38,066 bases of DNA from Saprospiraceae bacterium (lineage in GTDB: Bacteria > Bacteroidota > Bacteroidia > Chitinophagales > Saprospiraceae): contig JABFRV010000032.1 of the NCBI GenBank assembly GCA_013140975.1, positions 1 through 38,066 of the forward strand, written 5' to 3'. Under the pieces are notes generated by a model. The model saw nothing but the letters and a program-made list of their open reading frames with translations. It searched no databases and had not been told where the DNA came from. Made by a program: the position numbers and the translations under genes. Below are positions 9,643 through 17,429 of this stretch, in pieces. How positions within the stretch are numbered: position 1 is the stretch's first letter; every line of letters starts with the position of its first letter.

Positions 9643-10596
9643 TTATTTTTTAAAGAAAGAATCAATAAATTCTAATCTATTGAATACCTGCAATTGATCG
9701 ATTCTCTCTCCCAAACCTAAATACCTGATAGGAATTTTAAATTGATCTGAAATTCCAAACACAACTCCTCCTTTGGCTGTTCCATCCAATTTCGTTAGAA
9801 TCAATCCTGTTACTTTAGAAACTTCTGAAAACTGCCTACATTGTTCTATTGCATTCTGTCCGGTTGTTGCATCCAGAACTTGCAATACTTCGTGAGGAGC
9901 ATCCGGTAAAGCTTTATGAATTGATCTTTCGATTTTAGACAATTCGTTCATAAGATTAATCTTTGTATGCAATCTTCCGGCAGTATCAATGATTGCCACA
10001 TCAATATTATTTTTTATTGCATATTGTGTAGCTTCAAACGCGACAGCAGAAGGATCTGCACCCATACCTTTCGAAAAGAATTCGCAGCCTACACGAGTTG
10101 ACCATATTTTTAGTTGATCTTCAGCAGCTGCTCGAAAAGTATCTCCGGCTGCAATTAATACTTTCTTATTCTTAAGTGAAAATTGATACGCTAACTTTCC
10201 AATAGACGTTGTTTTCCCAACTCCGTTAACACCAACAACGAGAATTATATATGGCTTTTGAGAACCAACATAAAAATCCGGTACATCAACAGTGTTATTT
10301 TCCGTTAGTAGTTTACTTATCTCATCTTTTAATAATCCCGATAATTCTTCAGAATTAAGATACTTATCCTGAGCAACGCGCTTCGAAAGCCTATCAATAA
10401 TTTTCACAGTGGTTTCCAGTCCTACATCTGAAGAAATTAAAATGTGTTCTAATTCATCAAGTATCTCTTCGTCGACTTTGGATTTACCCGCAATCACTTT
10501 TCCTATTTTTTCAAAAAAACCTTTTTTAGTATTTCTCAATCCTTGATCAAGGACTTCTTTTCGCTCCGGATGTAATAACTTATCAAAAAAACTCAT
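9643..10596 (-). CDS. ftsY: Signal recognition particle receptor FtsY
   Basis: GTPase that docks SRP-ribosome complexes at the membrane for co-translational insertion. It has 317 aa, an N-domain (residues about 1-95) and an NG GTPase domain with GVNGVGKTTSIGKLA (P-loop), DTAGR and TKLDGTAKGG. It lacks the long acidic A-domain of E. coli FtsY, as is usual in Bacteroidota. An ATG at 10614 would add six residues but lies in the T-tract of the terminator just upstream. MSFFDKLLHPERKEVLDQGL at 10596 also matches the family's normal start. The gene follows the ribosomal-protein cluster with that terminator between them, so expression may depend on read-through. Confidence 0.95.
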   Translation of the reverse strand: MSFFDKLLHPERKEVLDQGLRNTKKGFFEKIGKVIAGKSKVDEEILDELEHILISSDVGLETTVKIIDRLSKRVAQDKYLNSEELSGLLKDEISKLLTENNTVDVPDFYVGSQKPYIILVVGVNGVGKTTSIGKLAYQFSLKNKKVLIAAGDTFRAAAEDQLKIWSTRVGCEFFSKGMGADPSAVAFEATQYAIKNNIDVAIIDTAGRLHTKINLMNELSKIERSIHKALPDAPHEVLQVLDATTGQNAIEQCRQFSEVSKVTGLILTKLDGTAKGGVVFGISDQFKIPIRYLGLGERIDQLQVFNRLEFIDSFFKK

Positions 10597-10610
10597 GAGA
10601 TTAGATATAA

Positions 10611-10647
10611 ACAAAAAATGAGAGACCTCGTGCGAAACCTCTCATTT
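10611..10647 (-). terminator. Intrinsic terminator between DUF4295 and ftsY
   Basis: Perfect 9-bp inverted repeat AAATGAGAG (10616-10624) and CTCTCATTT (10639-10647). It is followed on the minus strand by TTTTTTGTTT. It lies 20 bp past the DUF4295 stop and only about 15 bp before the ftsY ATG. No ftsY promoter box is visible between. Confidence 0.85.
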
Positions 10648-10667
10648 AACTTGTAAGTTAGTAATAT

Positions 10668-10844
10668 TTATTTGCTCTGCTCAAAGAATTCTTTGACCTT
10701 GTCTTTGTGTACTATCATTTCCTTAAAAGTATATTTACCGGAAACTGGGTCTTTAATAGACTTAATAACTTTAACAAAGTCCCTTCCGGAACCAAGGTTA
10801 GCAGCACGTTGTGCAACTTTCGCGTTTTTAGATATTTTAGCCAT
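10668..10844 (-). CDS. DUF4295 small protein, ribosomal-cluster associated
   Basis: A 58-aa basic protein, translated by hand from the minus strand. It begins MAKISKNAKVAQRAANLGSG, followed by RDFVKVIKSIKDPVSGKYTF, and ends EFFEQSK. This matches the short Bacteroidota family DUF4295, which sits directly after rpmG (family members read like GSGRAFTKVIKMVKSP..GAYTF). It starts one base beyond the rpmG stop. Its position suggests a ribosome-associated role, but none is established to my knowledge. Confidence 0.88.
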   Translation of the reverse strand: MAKISKNAKVAQRAANLGSGRDFVKVIKSIKDPVSGKYTFKEMIVHKDKVKEFFEQSK

Positions 10845-10845
10845 T

Positions 10846-11034
10846 TTACTTTATTTCTTTGTGAACAGTATATTTCTTCATGATAGGGTTGAATTTCTTC
10901 AACTCAAGTCTGTCTGGAGTATTCTTACGATTTTTTTCAGTAATATATCTTGATGTTCCAGGCAATCCAGACGCTTTATGCTCTGTACATTCCAAAATTA
11001 TCTGAGATCTGCTGTCTTTGCTCTTTTTAGCCAT
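10846..11034 (-). CDS. rpmG: 50S ribosomal protein L33
   Basis: 62-aa basic ribosomal protein of the large subunit. The start [20 protein letters not shown] and the [21 protein letters not shown] core are typical of Bacteroidota L33. A single Cys remains (ECTEH), so this looks like the zinc-free (C-minus) type and not the CxxC type. It lies 19 bp after rpmB and is contiguous with DUF4295. This rpmB-rpmG-DUF4295 order is standard in the phylum. Confidence 0.95.
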   Translation of the reverse strand: MAKKSKDSRSQIILECTEHKASGLPGTSRYITEKNRKNTPDRLELKKFNPIMKKYTVHKEIK

Positions 11035-11053
11035 GATGCTTAAATTTTAAATC

Positions 11054-11290
11054 TTATATGGATTTAGCTTTCTTTTCAAGTTTTTTCATGTAGTCGTAAA
11101 GGCCCAACTTGTTTATTGTCCTTAACGCTTTCGTTGTGATTTTCATCTCAACCCATTCCCCAGTCTCAGGTACAAAAAACGACTTCTTCTGAAGATTTGG
11201 ATTAAACCTTCTTCTAGTCTTATGATTTGAGTGAGACACCTTGTTTCCGTACAAGGGTCTGGTTCCTGTTAATTCGCAAACTTTTGACAT
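11054..11290 (-). CDS. rpmB: 50S ribosomal protein L28
   Basis: 78-aa large-subunit protein. MSKVCELTGTRPLYGNKVSHSNHKTRRRFNPNL is the conserved L28 N-terminus, and TTKALRTINKLGLYDYMKKL the C-terminal helix. It lies 32 bp downstream of the tRNA-Arg gene. It is probably transcribed with that gene from the box at 11413-11420, since I see no separate promoter. Confidence 0.96.
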   Translation of the reverse strand: MSKVCELTGTRPLYGNKVSHSNHKTRRRFNPNLQKKSFFVPETGEWVEMKITTKALRTINKLGLYDYMKKLEKKAKSI

Positions 11291-11322
11291 ATTCTTAAAT
11301 CTTGCTTTCTTTTGTTAATTTG

Positions 11323-11396
11323 TGACTCCGTAAGGATTCAAACCTTAAACCTCTTGATCCGTAGTCAAGTGCTCTATTCAGTTGAGCTACGGAGCC
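11323..11396 (-). tRNA. tRNA-Arg (anticodon ACG)
   Basis: 74-nt cloverleaf. The acceptor stem GGCTCCG pairs with CGGAGTC (one G-T). The D-arm is TAGCTCAACTGAATAGAGCA. The anticodon stem CTTGA/TCAAG encloses loop CTACGGA, giving ACG (normally edited to ICG, reading CGN). The T-arm contains GGTTTGAATCC. The discriminator is A and no CCA is encoded, which fits the presence of a cca gene in this window. Confidence 0.95.
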
Positions 11397-11412
11397 ATTT
11401 AATTCAAGGGCG

Positions 11413-11420
11413 CAAAGATA
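11413..11420 (-). promoter_or_regulatory. Promoter -7 box for tRNA-Arg/rpmB/rpmG cluster (TATCTTTG)
   Basis: Exact TAnnTTTG on the minus strand, 17 bp upstream of the tRNA 5' end, so transcription would start about 10 nt before the tRNA. A TTG lies at about 24-nt spacing (11447-11445), longer than usual. The rest of 11421-11529 shows no other element, and no clear terminator for the subtilase operon. Confidence 0.55.
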
Positions 11421-11529
11421 CAGCGATGTAGTCAAATTATAAAACAAAGATTGAGGAAAAATTATCTTCCCAACCTATTGATTTTCAAGTACTAAGATTT
11501 AATTAACGCCTTATTTACTCTATAATCAC

Positions 11530-13116
11530 TTAGTGAATAGTAACAAATTTACGCGAAATGAGATTATCGCCGACCCTTAAAGTGAGTATATACAGTCCGG
11601 AACTAAGGGATTTAGTATTTAACAGCTGCGCTTTAATGTCTCTATCCTGACCTGTATAATTCCCGGACTTGCGATAGATATGCTGCCCATTTGAATTATA
11701 AAGGTTTAACTCAAAAGGACCGTATTTAGTTAGTTTCACATCGTACTTTAGTTCACCGGAATAGGATGGATCATTGTAAACGATTAGATCATTTTCGCTT
11801 GAAAGAACTTCGCAATACTCTAATAATTTTAGAAAAGAACCATTCACATCAAATCTTTTACCCGTACTAATTTCTGAAGAAAGACTCGAGATCGCCTTAC
11901 TTCCATTATAAATGAAACTCTTCATTAAAAGGGCTGATTGTCCGGGAGAAGTTTTACAAAATTTTGCATACTTTTCACAAAACTGATGCAAATAAGCAGA
12001 CCCGGCACCTACCTGTGGGGCCGAAAGAGAACAACCACTTGAATTAGAAACAGAAGAGTCTTGATTTATTACAGGCACTTGTTCACCACTGGCTGCAATA
12101 TCCACATTTATTTTACTAAATGCTGCGACAGCGCGTGAATCAGATCTGTCCGTATTTGTAACAACTATCAGATATTCACTCGTACAGAGTCCTGGAATGT
12201 CACCATATTCATCAATATTTTCATCTTCGTTATCCGTAGCACAGACATTTAGAATTCCATTGCTGCCCAATACATCATACAGATCACACCAGTCATTATG
12301 GTCTTCCGGAAAAGCTCTTGGCAGCCCTAGCGAAGTAGTTGATGATACAATGTAAGCACCTCCTTTAGAAGCAAAGTAAGCTTGTTTCATTTTTATAAAA
12401 TAAGTATAGCACTCAATTGCATCGGCTTCAGATGTTGCGGAACACATGAGCATTTTAATATTCTGTGCCGCACCAGATATAAATTTTTCATTATTTCCTT
12501 TAGCGCCAGCTATACTCAGAATATTTGTGCCATGATTGTCCTTGGGATGTTTGTCATCTTTTCCTGAAACAGCATTAAATCCTCGATAATCATCAATGTA
12601 CCCATTACTATCATCATCAATTTTGTTATTGGGAATTTCGTTATAATTGATAAATAGATTCGAATGAATATCAGTGATATCACAATTGCATCCTTGATCA
12701 ATAATTCCAATTACAATTGTATCACCTAATGGTGTAATTCCATTGTTATCAAAACACCATATTTCTTCAAATCCCATAAATGACATGTTCCATTGTTGAT
12801 TAAAAAATGGATCATTGGGTTTACAGGTTCTTTCAACAAGCTTCTGATTGCTGTGATAGCTGGTTATAAATTGTAAACCATTTAAAATATGAACTTCTTC
12901 ACTTTTCGTTTTGGATGTATCGAAAATAAAAAGAAATATTCTTTGTTCCTGATTTAAAACTGATATTGCAATATTTAAGTGTGCGCTTGTTGATGCTAAA
13001 TCTTTGATTGAGAAATGCTCCCTTAACTTGACAATGTATTCATGTGAAATTATCCCGGAAGATGCAAAAATTGATCCTGCGTAAAGTAAAAAAGTAATGA
13101 ATAATGCCTTTCTCAT
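11530..13116 (-). CDS. Secreted S8 subtilisin-like peptidase with T9SS sorting domain
   Basis: 528 aa with a signal peptide (MRKALFITFLLYAGSIFASS), a short N-terminal propeptide-like region to about 110, and an S8 domain. The catalytic Asp is in IGIIDQG (D140), His in DNHGTNI (H195) and Ser in GCSLSAPQ (S363, replacing the usual GTSMAAP). A Ca-binding-like DDDSNGYIDD segment lies at 168-177. The strand normally carrying the oxyanion-hole Asn (NxSxG) reads TTSLG, with Thr260 in that place, so activity may be reduced. The C-terminal 90 residues form a T9SS type A domain ending RKFVTIH. Last gene of the lepB operon; its ATG overlaps the previous stop (ATGA). Confidence 0.88.
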   Translation of the reverse strand: MRKALFITFLLYAGSIFASSGIISHEYIVKLREHFSIKDLASTSAHLNIAISVLNQEQRIFLFIFDTSKTKSEEVHILNGLQFITSYHSNQKLVERTCKPNDPFFNQQWNMSFMGFEEIWCFDNNGITPLGDTIVIGIIDQGCNCDITDIHSNLFINYNEIPNNKIDDDSNGYIDDYRGFNAVSGKDDKHPKDNHGTNILSIAGAKGNNEKFISGAAQNIKMLMCSATSEADAIECYTYFIKMKQAYFASKGGAYIVSSTTSLGLPRAFPEDHNDWCDLYDVLGSNGILNVCATDNEDENIDEYGDIPGLCTSEYLIVVTNTDRSDSRAVAAFSKINVDIAASGEQVPVINQDSSVSNSSGCSLSAPQVGAGSAYLHQFCEKYAKFCKTSPGQSALLMKSFIYNGSKAISSLSSEISTGKRFDVNGSFLKLLEYCEVLSSENDLIVYNDPSYSGELKYDVKLTKYGPFELNLYNSNGQHIYRKSGNYTGQDRDIKAQLLNTKSLSSGLYILTLRVGDNLISRKFVTIH

Positions 13117-13895
13117 GTTAATTGTGGAACTAAATTACAAAAATAATAAAAAGATCGGATAATATGGCTACCGTACCAGCTAAACGCTTCACCATCCACT
13201 AAAATTGCTTTTAATCTTCCAAATTCATTCAAATGGATTTCCTTGAAAGGGTAGGGTTCCGAAGATAAAAATACCCAATCCGGGTTTCTCTCAAGTATGT
13301 CTTCAAGTGTAACCTCCGGATATCGATTTTTGTCTTCAAATACGTTAATGAATCCGCATTCTTTAATCATAGAATGAATATAAGTTTCAGCACCAACTGC
13401 CATATAAGGGTTTCGCCAGATAAGATAACAAACCCGAATCTCTTTTGTTACATCGCTTACTAATTTTTGAAAGGATTGTCTGGACTTTTGAATAGTACTA
13501 AAGAGCAAATCGGAATTCAGTTTTGAATCAAGAATTCTACCCATTTCCAAAATAAACTCTTCGGCTTCAATAAGATTATTTATATCACTGACCCACACTT
13601 TATGTTTTGACATTAAATAATGAATCTCGGCTTCAGTGTTTTCTTCTTTATTCGCAATAATAAGATCGGGCGATAAACTTTCAATTGCATCGAATCTCAA
13701 ATTTTTGGTTCCACCAATGATTTTTTTTTGACTTAACCAATGCGCCGGATGTATACAAAACTTCGTAATTCCAACAACTTTTTGCTCTAGTCCGAGATCG
13801 TAAAGCAATTCAGAAACCGAAGGAACGGTTGAAATGATTCTCTGTGGAAAATTTTCAAAATATAGTGTTCGACCCAGTTGATCTTTAGAAACCAT
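13113..13895 (-). CDS. Cytosolic helical-backbone metal receptor (BtuF/FecB-like)
   Basis: 260-aa protein of the periplasmic-binding-protein class III fold (BtuF/FhuD type). RIISTVPSVSELLYDLGLEQKVVGITKFC at the N-terminus and ESLSPDLIIANKEENTEAEI in the first lobe are typical. A long linker helix (residues about 110-150) joins it to the second lobe, which includes LEDILERNPDWVFLSSEPYPF. It has no signal peptide or lipobox, and no ABC permease or ATPase lies nearby. A standard transport role is therefore uncertain; cytosolic members of this group are common but poorly understood. It overlaps the downstream subtilase by 4 nt and begins 5 nt after the beta-propeller gene. Confidence 0.8.
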   Translation of the reverse strand: MVSKDQLGRTLYFENFPQRIISTVPSVSELLYDLGLEQKVVGITKFCIHPAHWLSQKKIIGGTKNLRFDAIESLSPDLIIANKEENTEAEIHYLMSKHKVWVSDINNLIEAEEFILEMGRILDSKLNSDLLFSTIQKSRQSFQKLVSDVTKEIRVCYLIWRNPYMAVGAETYIHSMIKECGFINVFEDKNRYPEVTLEDILERNPDWVFLSSEPYPFKEIHLNEFGRLKAILVDGEAFSWYGSHIIRSFYYFCNLVPQLT

Positions 13896-13900
13896 GAGAA

Positions 13901-14770
13901 TTATTTTATCTCATTCACCAGTACAAGTCTGTTTGTTCGAATTGAAAAACGTCCAATATGATTAAGTCCGAATCCCGATAAATCAAATACAAGCTCCCAA
14001 ACATCACGACTTTTATTCAATTTTAAAATAGTGCCTCCGGCAGAGCATAAAATGTCACCATTATCTAAAATTACAAAATCTTCTGACCCGGCAGGCATAT
14101 TTGCTATCCGATTCATTTTTTCAGATTCAACATCATATGATTTTAATATCCATTCATCTTTTAGAATTTTATGAACAAAATATATTTGCTCATTTACAAC
14201 TTCAAATGTTCTACCTATTTCTGATGCAAATATTTTTTTCGAATCAGGCCCAATAATTGCTAACAGGTTATAGGGTTGATCTACTAAAAAACAAACCCAT
14301 ATTTTTTCTTTATAAAATCTATAATATCCTACCTGACCTGGATTTTGTAATAAAGTTGTATAATTTTCGTAAGGATGTTCGTTATATACCACAAGGTATT
14401 GCGTTGTATCGTTTTCAGGAACATGAACACAGGTAATTCCATTCTTAATTTCCGGGTGTAATCTGGGACTGTAGTCATTACCTGAATTGGAAATTAGATT
14501 TGTATACGTTTTATCCTTTAGATTTAATCTGTAAATATCTGTACTTGAAGAAGTGTTGGTTTTTATAGTACATACAATTTCATCATCATTAATAAAATAA
14601 GGTTGATTATTATAAGACTTAAAATTGAAGGAATTGAGAAACTCAACGTTTTCAATAACAAAGTTTTTATCGCTTTGCAGAACTAAACTATATAAATTGG
14701 TCGTTGGGAGCGGTTGAGAAAAAATGAAAATAGGCAAAACGGCGAACCACCAAATGAATATAATTCTCAT
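13901..14770 (-). CDS. Exported TolB-like beta-propeller protein
   Basis: 289 aa starting with a signal peptide (MRIIFIWWFAVLPIFIFSQ). The rest is beta-rich with repeated blade-like units such as CTIKTNTSSSTDIYRLNLKD, SYDVESEKMNRIANMPAGSED and FVILDNGDILCSAGGTILKL. This suggests a WD40/TolB-type propeller of perhaps four to six blades. No catalytic residues are recognised. It lies 3 nt after lepB and 5 nt before the metal-receptor gene, so all are one transcript. Probably periplasmic. The precise family is not identified. Confidence 0.72.
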   Translation of the reverse strand: MRIIFIWWFAVLPIFIFSQPLPTTNLYSLVLQSDKNFVIENVEFLNSFNFKSYNNQPYFINDDEIVCTIKTNTSSSTDIYRLNLKDKTYTNLISNSGNDYSPRLHPEIKNGITCVHVPENDTTQYLVVYNEHPYENYTTLLQNPGQVGYYRFYKEKIWVCFLVDQPYNLLAIIGPDSKKIFASEIGRTFEVVNEQIYFVHKILKDEWILKSYDVESEKMNRIANMPAGSEDFVILDNGDILCSAGGTILKLNKSRDVWELVFDLSGFGLNHIGRFSIRTNRLVLVNEIK

Positions 14771-14773
14771 ACA

Positions 14774-16360
14774 TTAAAATTTATTTGGAGAACTAAATAT
14801 TCTATTAAAGTTTATACCATCGCGAAGGCTTGCATTTTTAAGACTCATCCAAATCAATATTGGTTTACCAACTATATGATCCGCCGGCACAAAACCCCAG
14901 GCTCTCGAATCTTCTGAATTATGTCGGTTATCTCCCATTGCCCAATAATAATCTTGTTTAAAAGTATAGCTTGAAGCAACAACACCATTAATATAAATTG
15001 ATGAATCCTTTACTTCCAATTTATTATTTTCATAAACAGTAATAATTCTACTGTATAAACTCAGGTTTTGAAGATTGATATTAATAGTGGTATCTTTTTT
15101 AGGAATCCATACCGGTCCGTAATTGTCAAAACTCCAACTTGAATTATCATATGGAAAAACAAATCCTGCTGTCGACGCAGGTGATGTCTTATACGGTATA
15201 AATTCTAATTGTGGCCTAAAACTTTTAAGACTATTAAGTTGCTCTTCATCTAGAAAACAAATCCAAACACCAGCATCTGCCTGATAATTCATATATTTTA
15301 GATTTACGCCTATCTTGTCCATGTATTTAGCCAAACTATATTCTAAGGGTGTTCTTCCTTTAAAGAAATAGCCATATTCAAGATGCTTTGGATTTGACGC
15401 TATTGCGCCATTTACATAAAGTTGTCGATCTTTAATTTCAATAATATCATTTGGAATTCCAACACAACGCTTAATGTAATGGTCTTTTTTATCCAGAGGT
15501 CTAACACGTAATTCAGAACCTAATGTTTCAGTATTTGCTCTGCCTTGTGTATTTACTTGATGAGCTGTCCAGGATCTATCATCATTTAAATAAACAGAAT
15601 CTCCAACCGGCCAATTAAAAACAAATGGATCAAAACGTTTAACTTCAGTGATTTTTGGCAATCTATAATAGGGCAGACTGGGTTTACTAAAATATGATTC
15701 AGTTCCAACTTTTGGTACTGTATTATGAAGCAAAGGCCACATCGCAACTGTCATTGGAGTTCTTATTCCATAGTGAACCTTACTCACTAATAAAAAGTCA
15801 CCAACTTTTAAAGTTCCCTCCATACTCGGAGTCGGTATTATAAATGCTTCTAACAAAAACATTCGTAATAAAGACGCTGCAAATACTGCGAATACTATTG
15901 ATTCAGTCCATTCTCTTCCAATTGACTTGCTGTACCGACTATTCTTATTTAATTTTTCAATTTGTTTATTGTCCTTGGCTTTTCGTGCAGCGTGTAATTG
16001 CTCCATAAATTTGGATTCATGAGTATAAGCCGGTTCAATCCACCTGTCTTCAGGATTTTTACCAATCATTCCAAATATCGCTGGTGGATAAATGACCGCA
16101 AGTGCTGAATGCCAGAACTTCATTTTGCCAAAAGATCGAACTAAATCCACAGACAATCCTGCAAGAATAAATAAATTAACCAAAGGAAAAAAGACCCATA
16201 GCCAATGATTTTTAGAGTGTCCTACAGCAATTGCCCATTCTTTTATATTAATCCCAGGAATCCATGCTTTTGATGAAGAAATACCCATTTTGGGAAATAC
16301 CCAACTTAAGGTCAAACAGAGAAGTAAATACCCAAGAATGACATAAATCAAAAGCCACAT
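14774..16360 (-). CDS. lepB: Signal peptidase I (LepB), long Bacteroidota form
   Basis: Membrane-bound serine peptidase that removes signal peptides. Counting from the ATG at 16360 it has 528 aa. An N-terminal hydrophobic DUF5684-like region (residues 1-100) holds three or so helices. A linker rich in Lys/Asn and a further helix (VFAVFAASLLRMFLLEAF) precede the S26 domain. The catalytic Ser is S179 in PTPSMEGTL, the general-base Lys is K297 in YIKRCVGIPND, and the C-terminal box is MGDNRHNSEDSRAWGFVP. The frame can extend 30 residues upstream to 16450, but a -7 box at 16385-16392 lies inside that extension. First gene of a four-gene operon ending with a secreted subtilase. Confidence 0.92.
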   Translation of the reverse strand: MWLLIYVILGYLLLCLTLSWVFPKMGISSSKAWIPGINIKEWAIAVGHSKNHWLWVFFPLVNLFILAGLSVDLVRSFGKMKFWHSALAVIYPPAIFGMIGKNPEDRWIEPAYTHESKFMEQLHAARKAKDNKQIEKLNKNSRYSKSIGREWTESIVFAVFAASLLRMFLLEAFIIPTPSMEGTLKVGDFLLVSKVHYGIRTPMTVAMWPLLHNTVPKVGTESYFSKPSLPYYRLPKITEVKRFDPFVFNWPVGDSVYLNDDRSWTAHQVNTQGRANTETLGSELRVRPLDKKDHYIKRCVGIPNDIIEIKDRQLYVNGAIASNPKHLEYGYFFKGRTPLEYSLAKYMDKIGVNLKYMNYQADAGVWICFLDEEQLNSLKSFRPQLEFIPYKTSPASTAGFVFPYDNSSWSFDNYGPVWIPKKDTTININLQNLSLYSRIITVYENNKLEVKDSSIYINGVVASSYTFKQDYYWAMGDNRHNSEDSRAWGFVPADHIVGKPILIWMSLKNASLRDGINFNRIFSSPNKF

Positions 16361-16384
16361 AAAGATTATTTTTTTATTCGGGCT

Positions 16385-16392
16385 CAAAGATA
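16385..16392 (-). promoter_or_regulatory. lepB operon promoter -7 box (TATCTTTG)
   Basis: Exact TAnnTTTG on the minus strand, predicting a start near 16378. This is 18 nt before the lepB ATG at 16360 and excludes the longer lepB frame. No clear -33 TTG. Confidence 0.55.
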
Positions 16393-16517
16393 ATGAAAGG
16401 AAGCGTAGACCCGCTTTAAATTCTATCAGTGAACACTCTTCACCGACCAAGAGTTAATAGTTACCTATAAAGAGCATATTTAAAGTTAAGAAATTTTTCT
16501 TAAAAAAATGTTATAGC

Positions 16518-17093
16518 TTATAAAATCTGTTCTTTTGTAATTTTAAATAATTTTCCCCAATCAAAATTCTCAACTCTGTATTTCCCTATCGCAATTCTAA
16601 TTACGCGCAAAGCAGGGAAGCCTACTTTGGCGCACATCTTTCGAACTTGTCTGTTCTTACCTTCAATAATTGTAATTTCAATCCAACTCGTAACAATATT
16701 TTTTCTGTATCTAATAGGCGGGTTTCTATCAGAAATTTGGACATAATGACTTGCGTTTTTAACTTCTGCTTTTTTAGTAAAATAATTGGATTTATTTATT
16801 GCAATAGTTACTCCAGTTGATAGTTGTGATATTGCATCTTTTGAAATATCGCCTTCAACCTGTACCCAATACGTTTTAAGTATGTGCTTTTCAGGATTTA
16901 ATAAAGCAGCATTCAGAGTTTTATCATTTGTTAAAACAAGTAATCCTTCACTGTCTTTGTCCAGTCTTCCGACAGGATAAACATCTTTACCAACTTTCAC
17001 CAATTCTGCAAGCGTCAGATCACCTTCTTGCTCTTGTGTAAATTGAGACAGATATCCATAAGGTTTATGCACTATATAAATTTCGGATGCCAT
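16518..17093 (-). CDS. rluE: 23S rRNA pseudouridine synthase, RluE-like
   Basis: 191-aa RsuA/RluB/E/F-family pseudouridine synthase without an S4 domain. The E. coli homologue modifies U2457 of 23S rRNA. Motifs are VHKPYGYLSQF near the N-terminus, GRLDKDSEGLLVLTND with catalytic Asp45, and GKNRQVRKMCAKVGFPALRVIRIAIG near the C-terminus. An ATG at 17117 would add MKLYFCNE, but a TAnnTTTG box lies between the two starts. MASEIYIVHKP at 17093 is therefore chosen, making the mRNA almost leaderless. A weak hairpin (16486-16503) follows the gene. Confidence 0.9.
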   Translation of the reverse strand: MASEIYIVHKPYGYLSQFTQEQEGDLTLAELVKVGKDVYPVGRLDKDSEGLLVLTNDKTLNAALLNPEKHILKTYWVQVEGDISKDAISQLSTGVTIAINKSNYFTKKAEVKNASHYVQISDRNPPIRYRKNIVTSWIEITIIEGKNRQVRKMCAKVGFPALRVIRIAIGKYRVENFDWGKLFKITKEQIL

Positions 17094-17100
17094 TTCGTTG

Positions 17101-17108
17101 CAAAAGTA
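17101..17108 (-). promoter_or_regulatory. rluE promoter -7 box (TACTTTTG)
   Basis: Exact minus-strand TAnnTTTG, only 7 nt upstream of the ATG at 17093. This predicts a leaderless or nearly leaderless message. The stretch 17109-17414 between rluE and dusB is AT-rich and holds no other gene or structure that I recognise. Confidence 0.55.
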
Positions 17109-17414
17109 CAACTTCACATAAAATTAGTGAATACAATCAATTATGAGGATAAGTTATCAAAATGTCATTTACGTATAGAAAAAGTGAATTACACTATAAT
17201 TTTTTCTCTAAAACCCTTGACAATTGTAGTTGATTTTTCTTTTGATTAGGATAGGTCAGGTTTTTGAAGTATCTACTTAATTTTCCTCAATGCTTTAAAG
17301 TATTAACAACAAAAGCATGTTTAATTATAAACGTGATATTCGTACATCTCAGAACAAATGCAAATTGTTAACACATCATATTGCTCGTTTTCATAAGAAT
17401 TCTTATTTTCTTTC

Positions 17415-17422
17415 TAACTTTG
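17415..17422 (+). promoter_or_regulatory. dusB-cca promoter -7 box (TAACTTTG)
   Basis: Exact TAnnTTTG ending 7 nt before the dusB ATG at 17430, so the transcript would start at or next to the start codon. It is divergent from the rluE promoter. Confidence 0.55.
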
Positions 17423-17429
17423 CGCTTCA

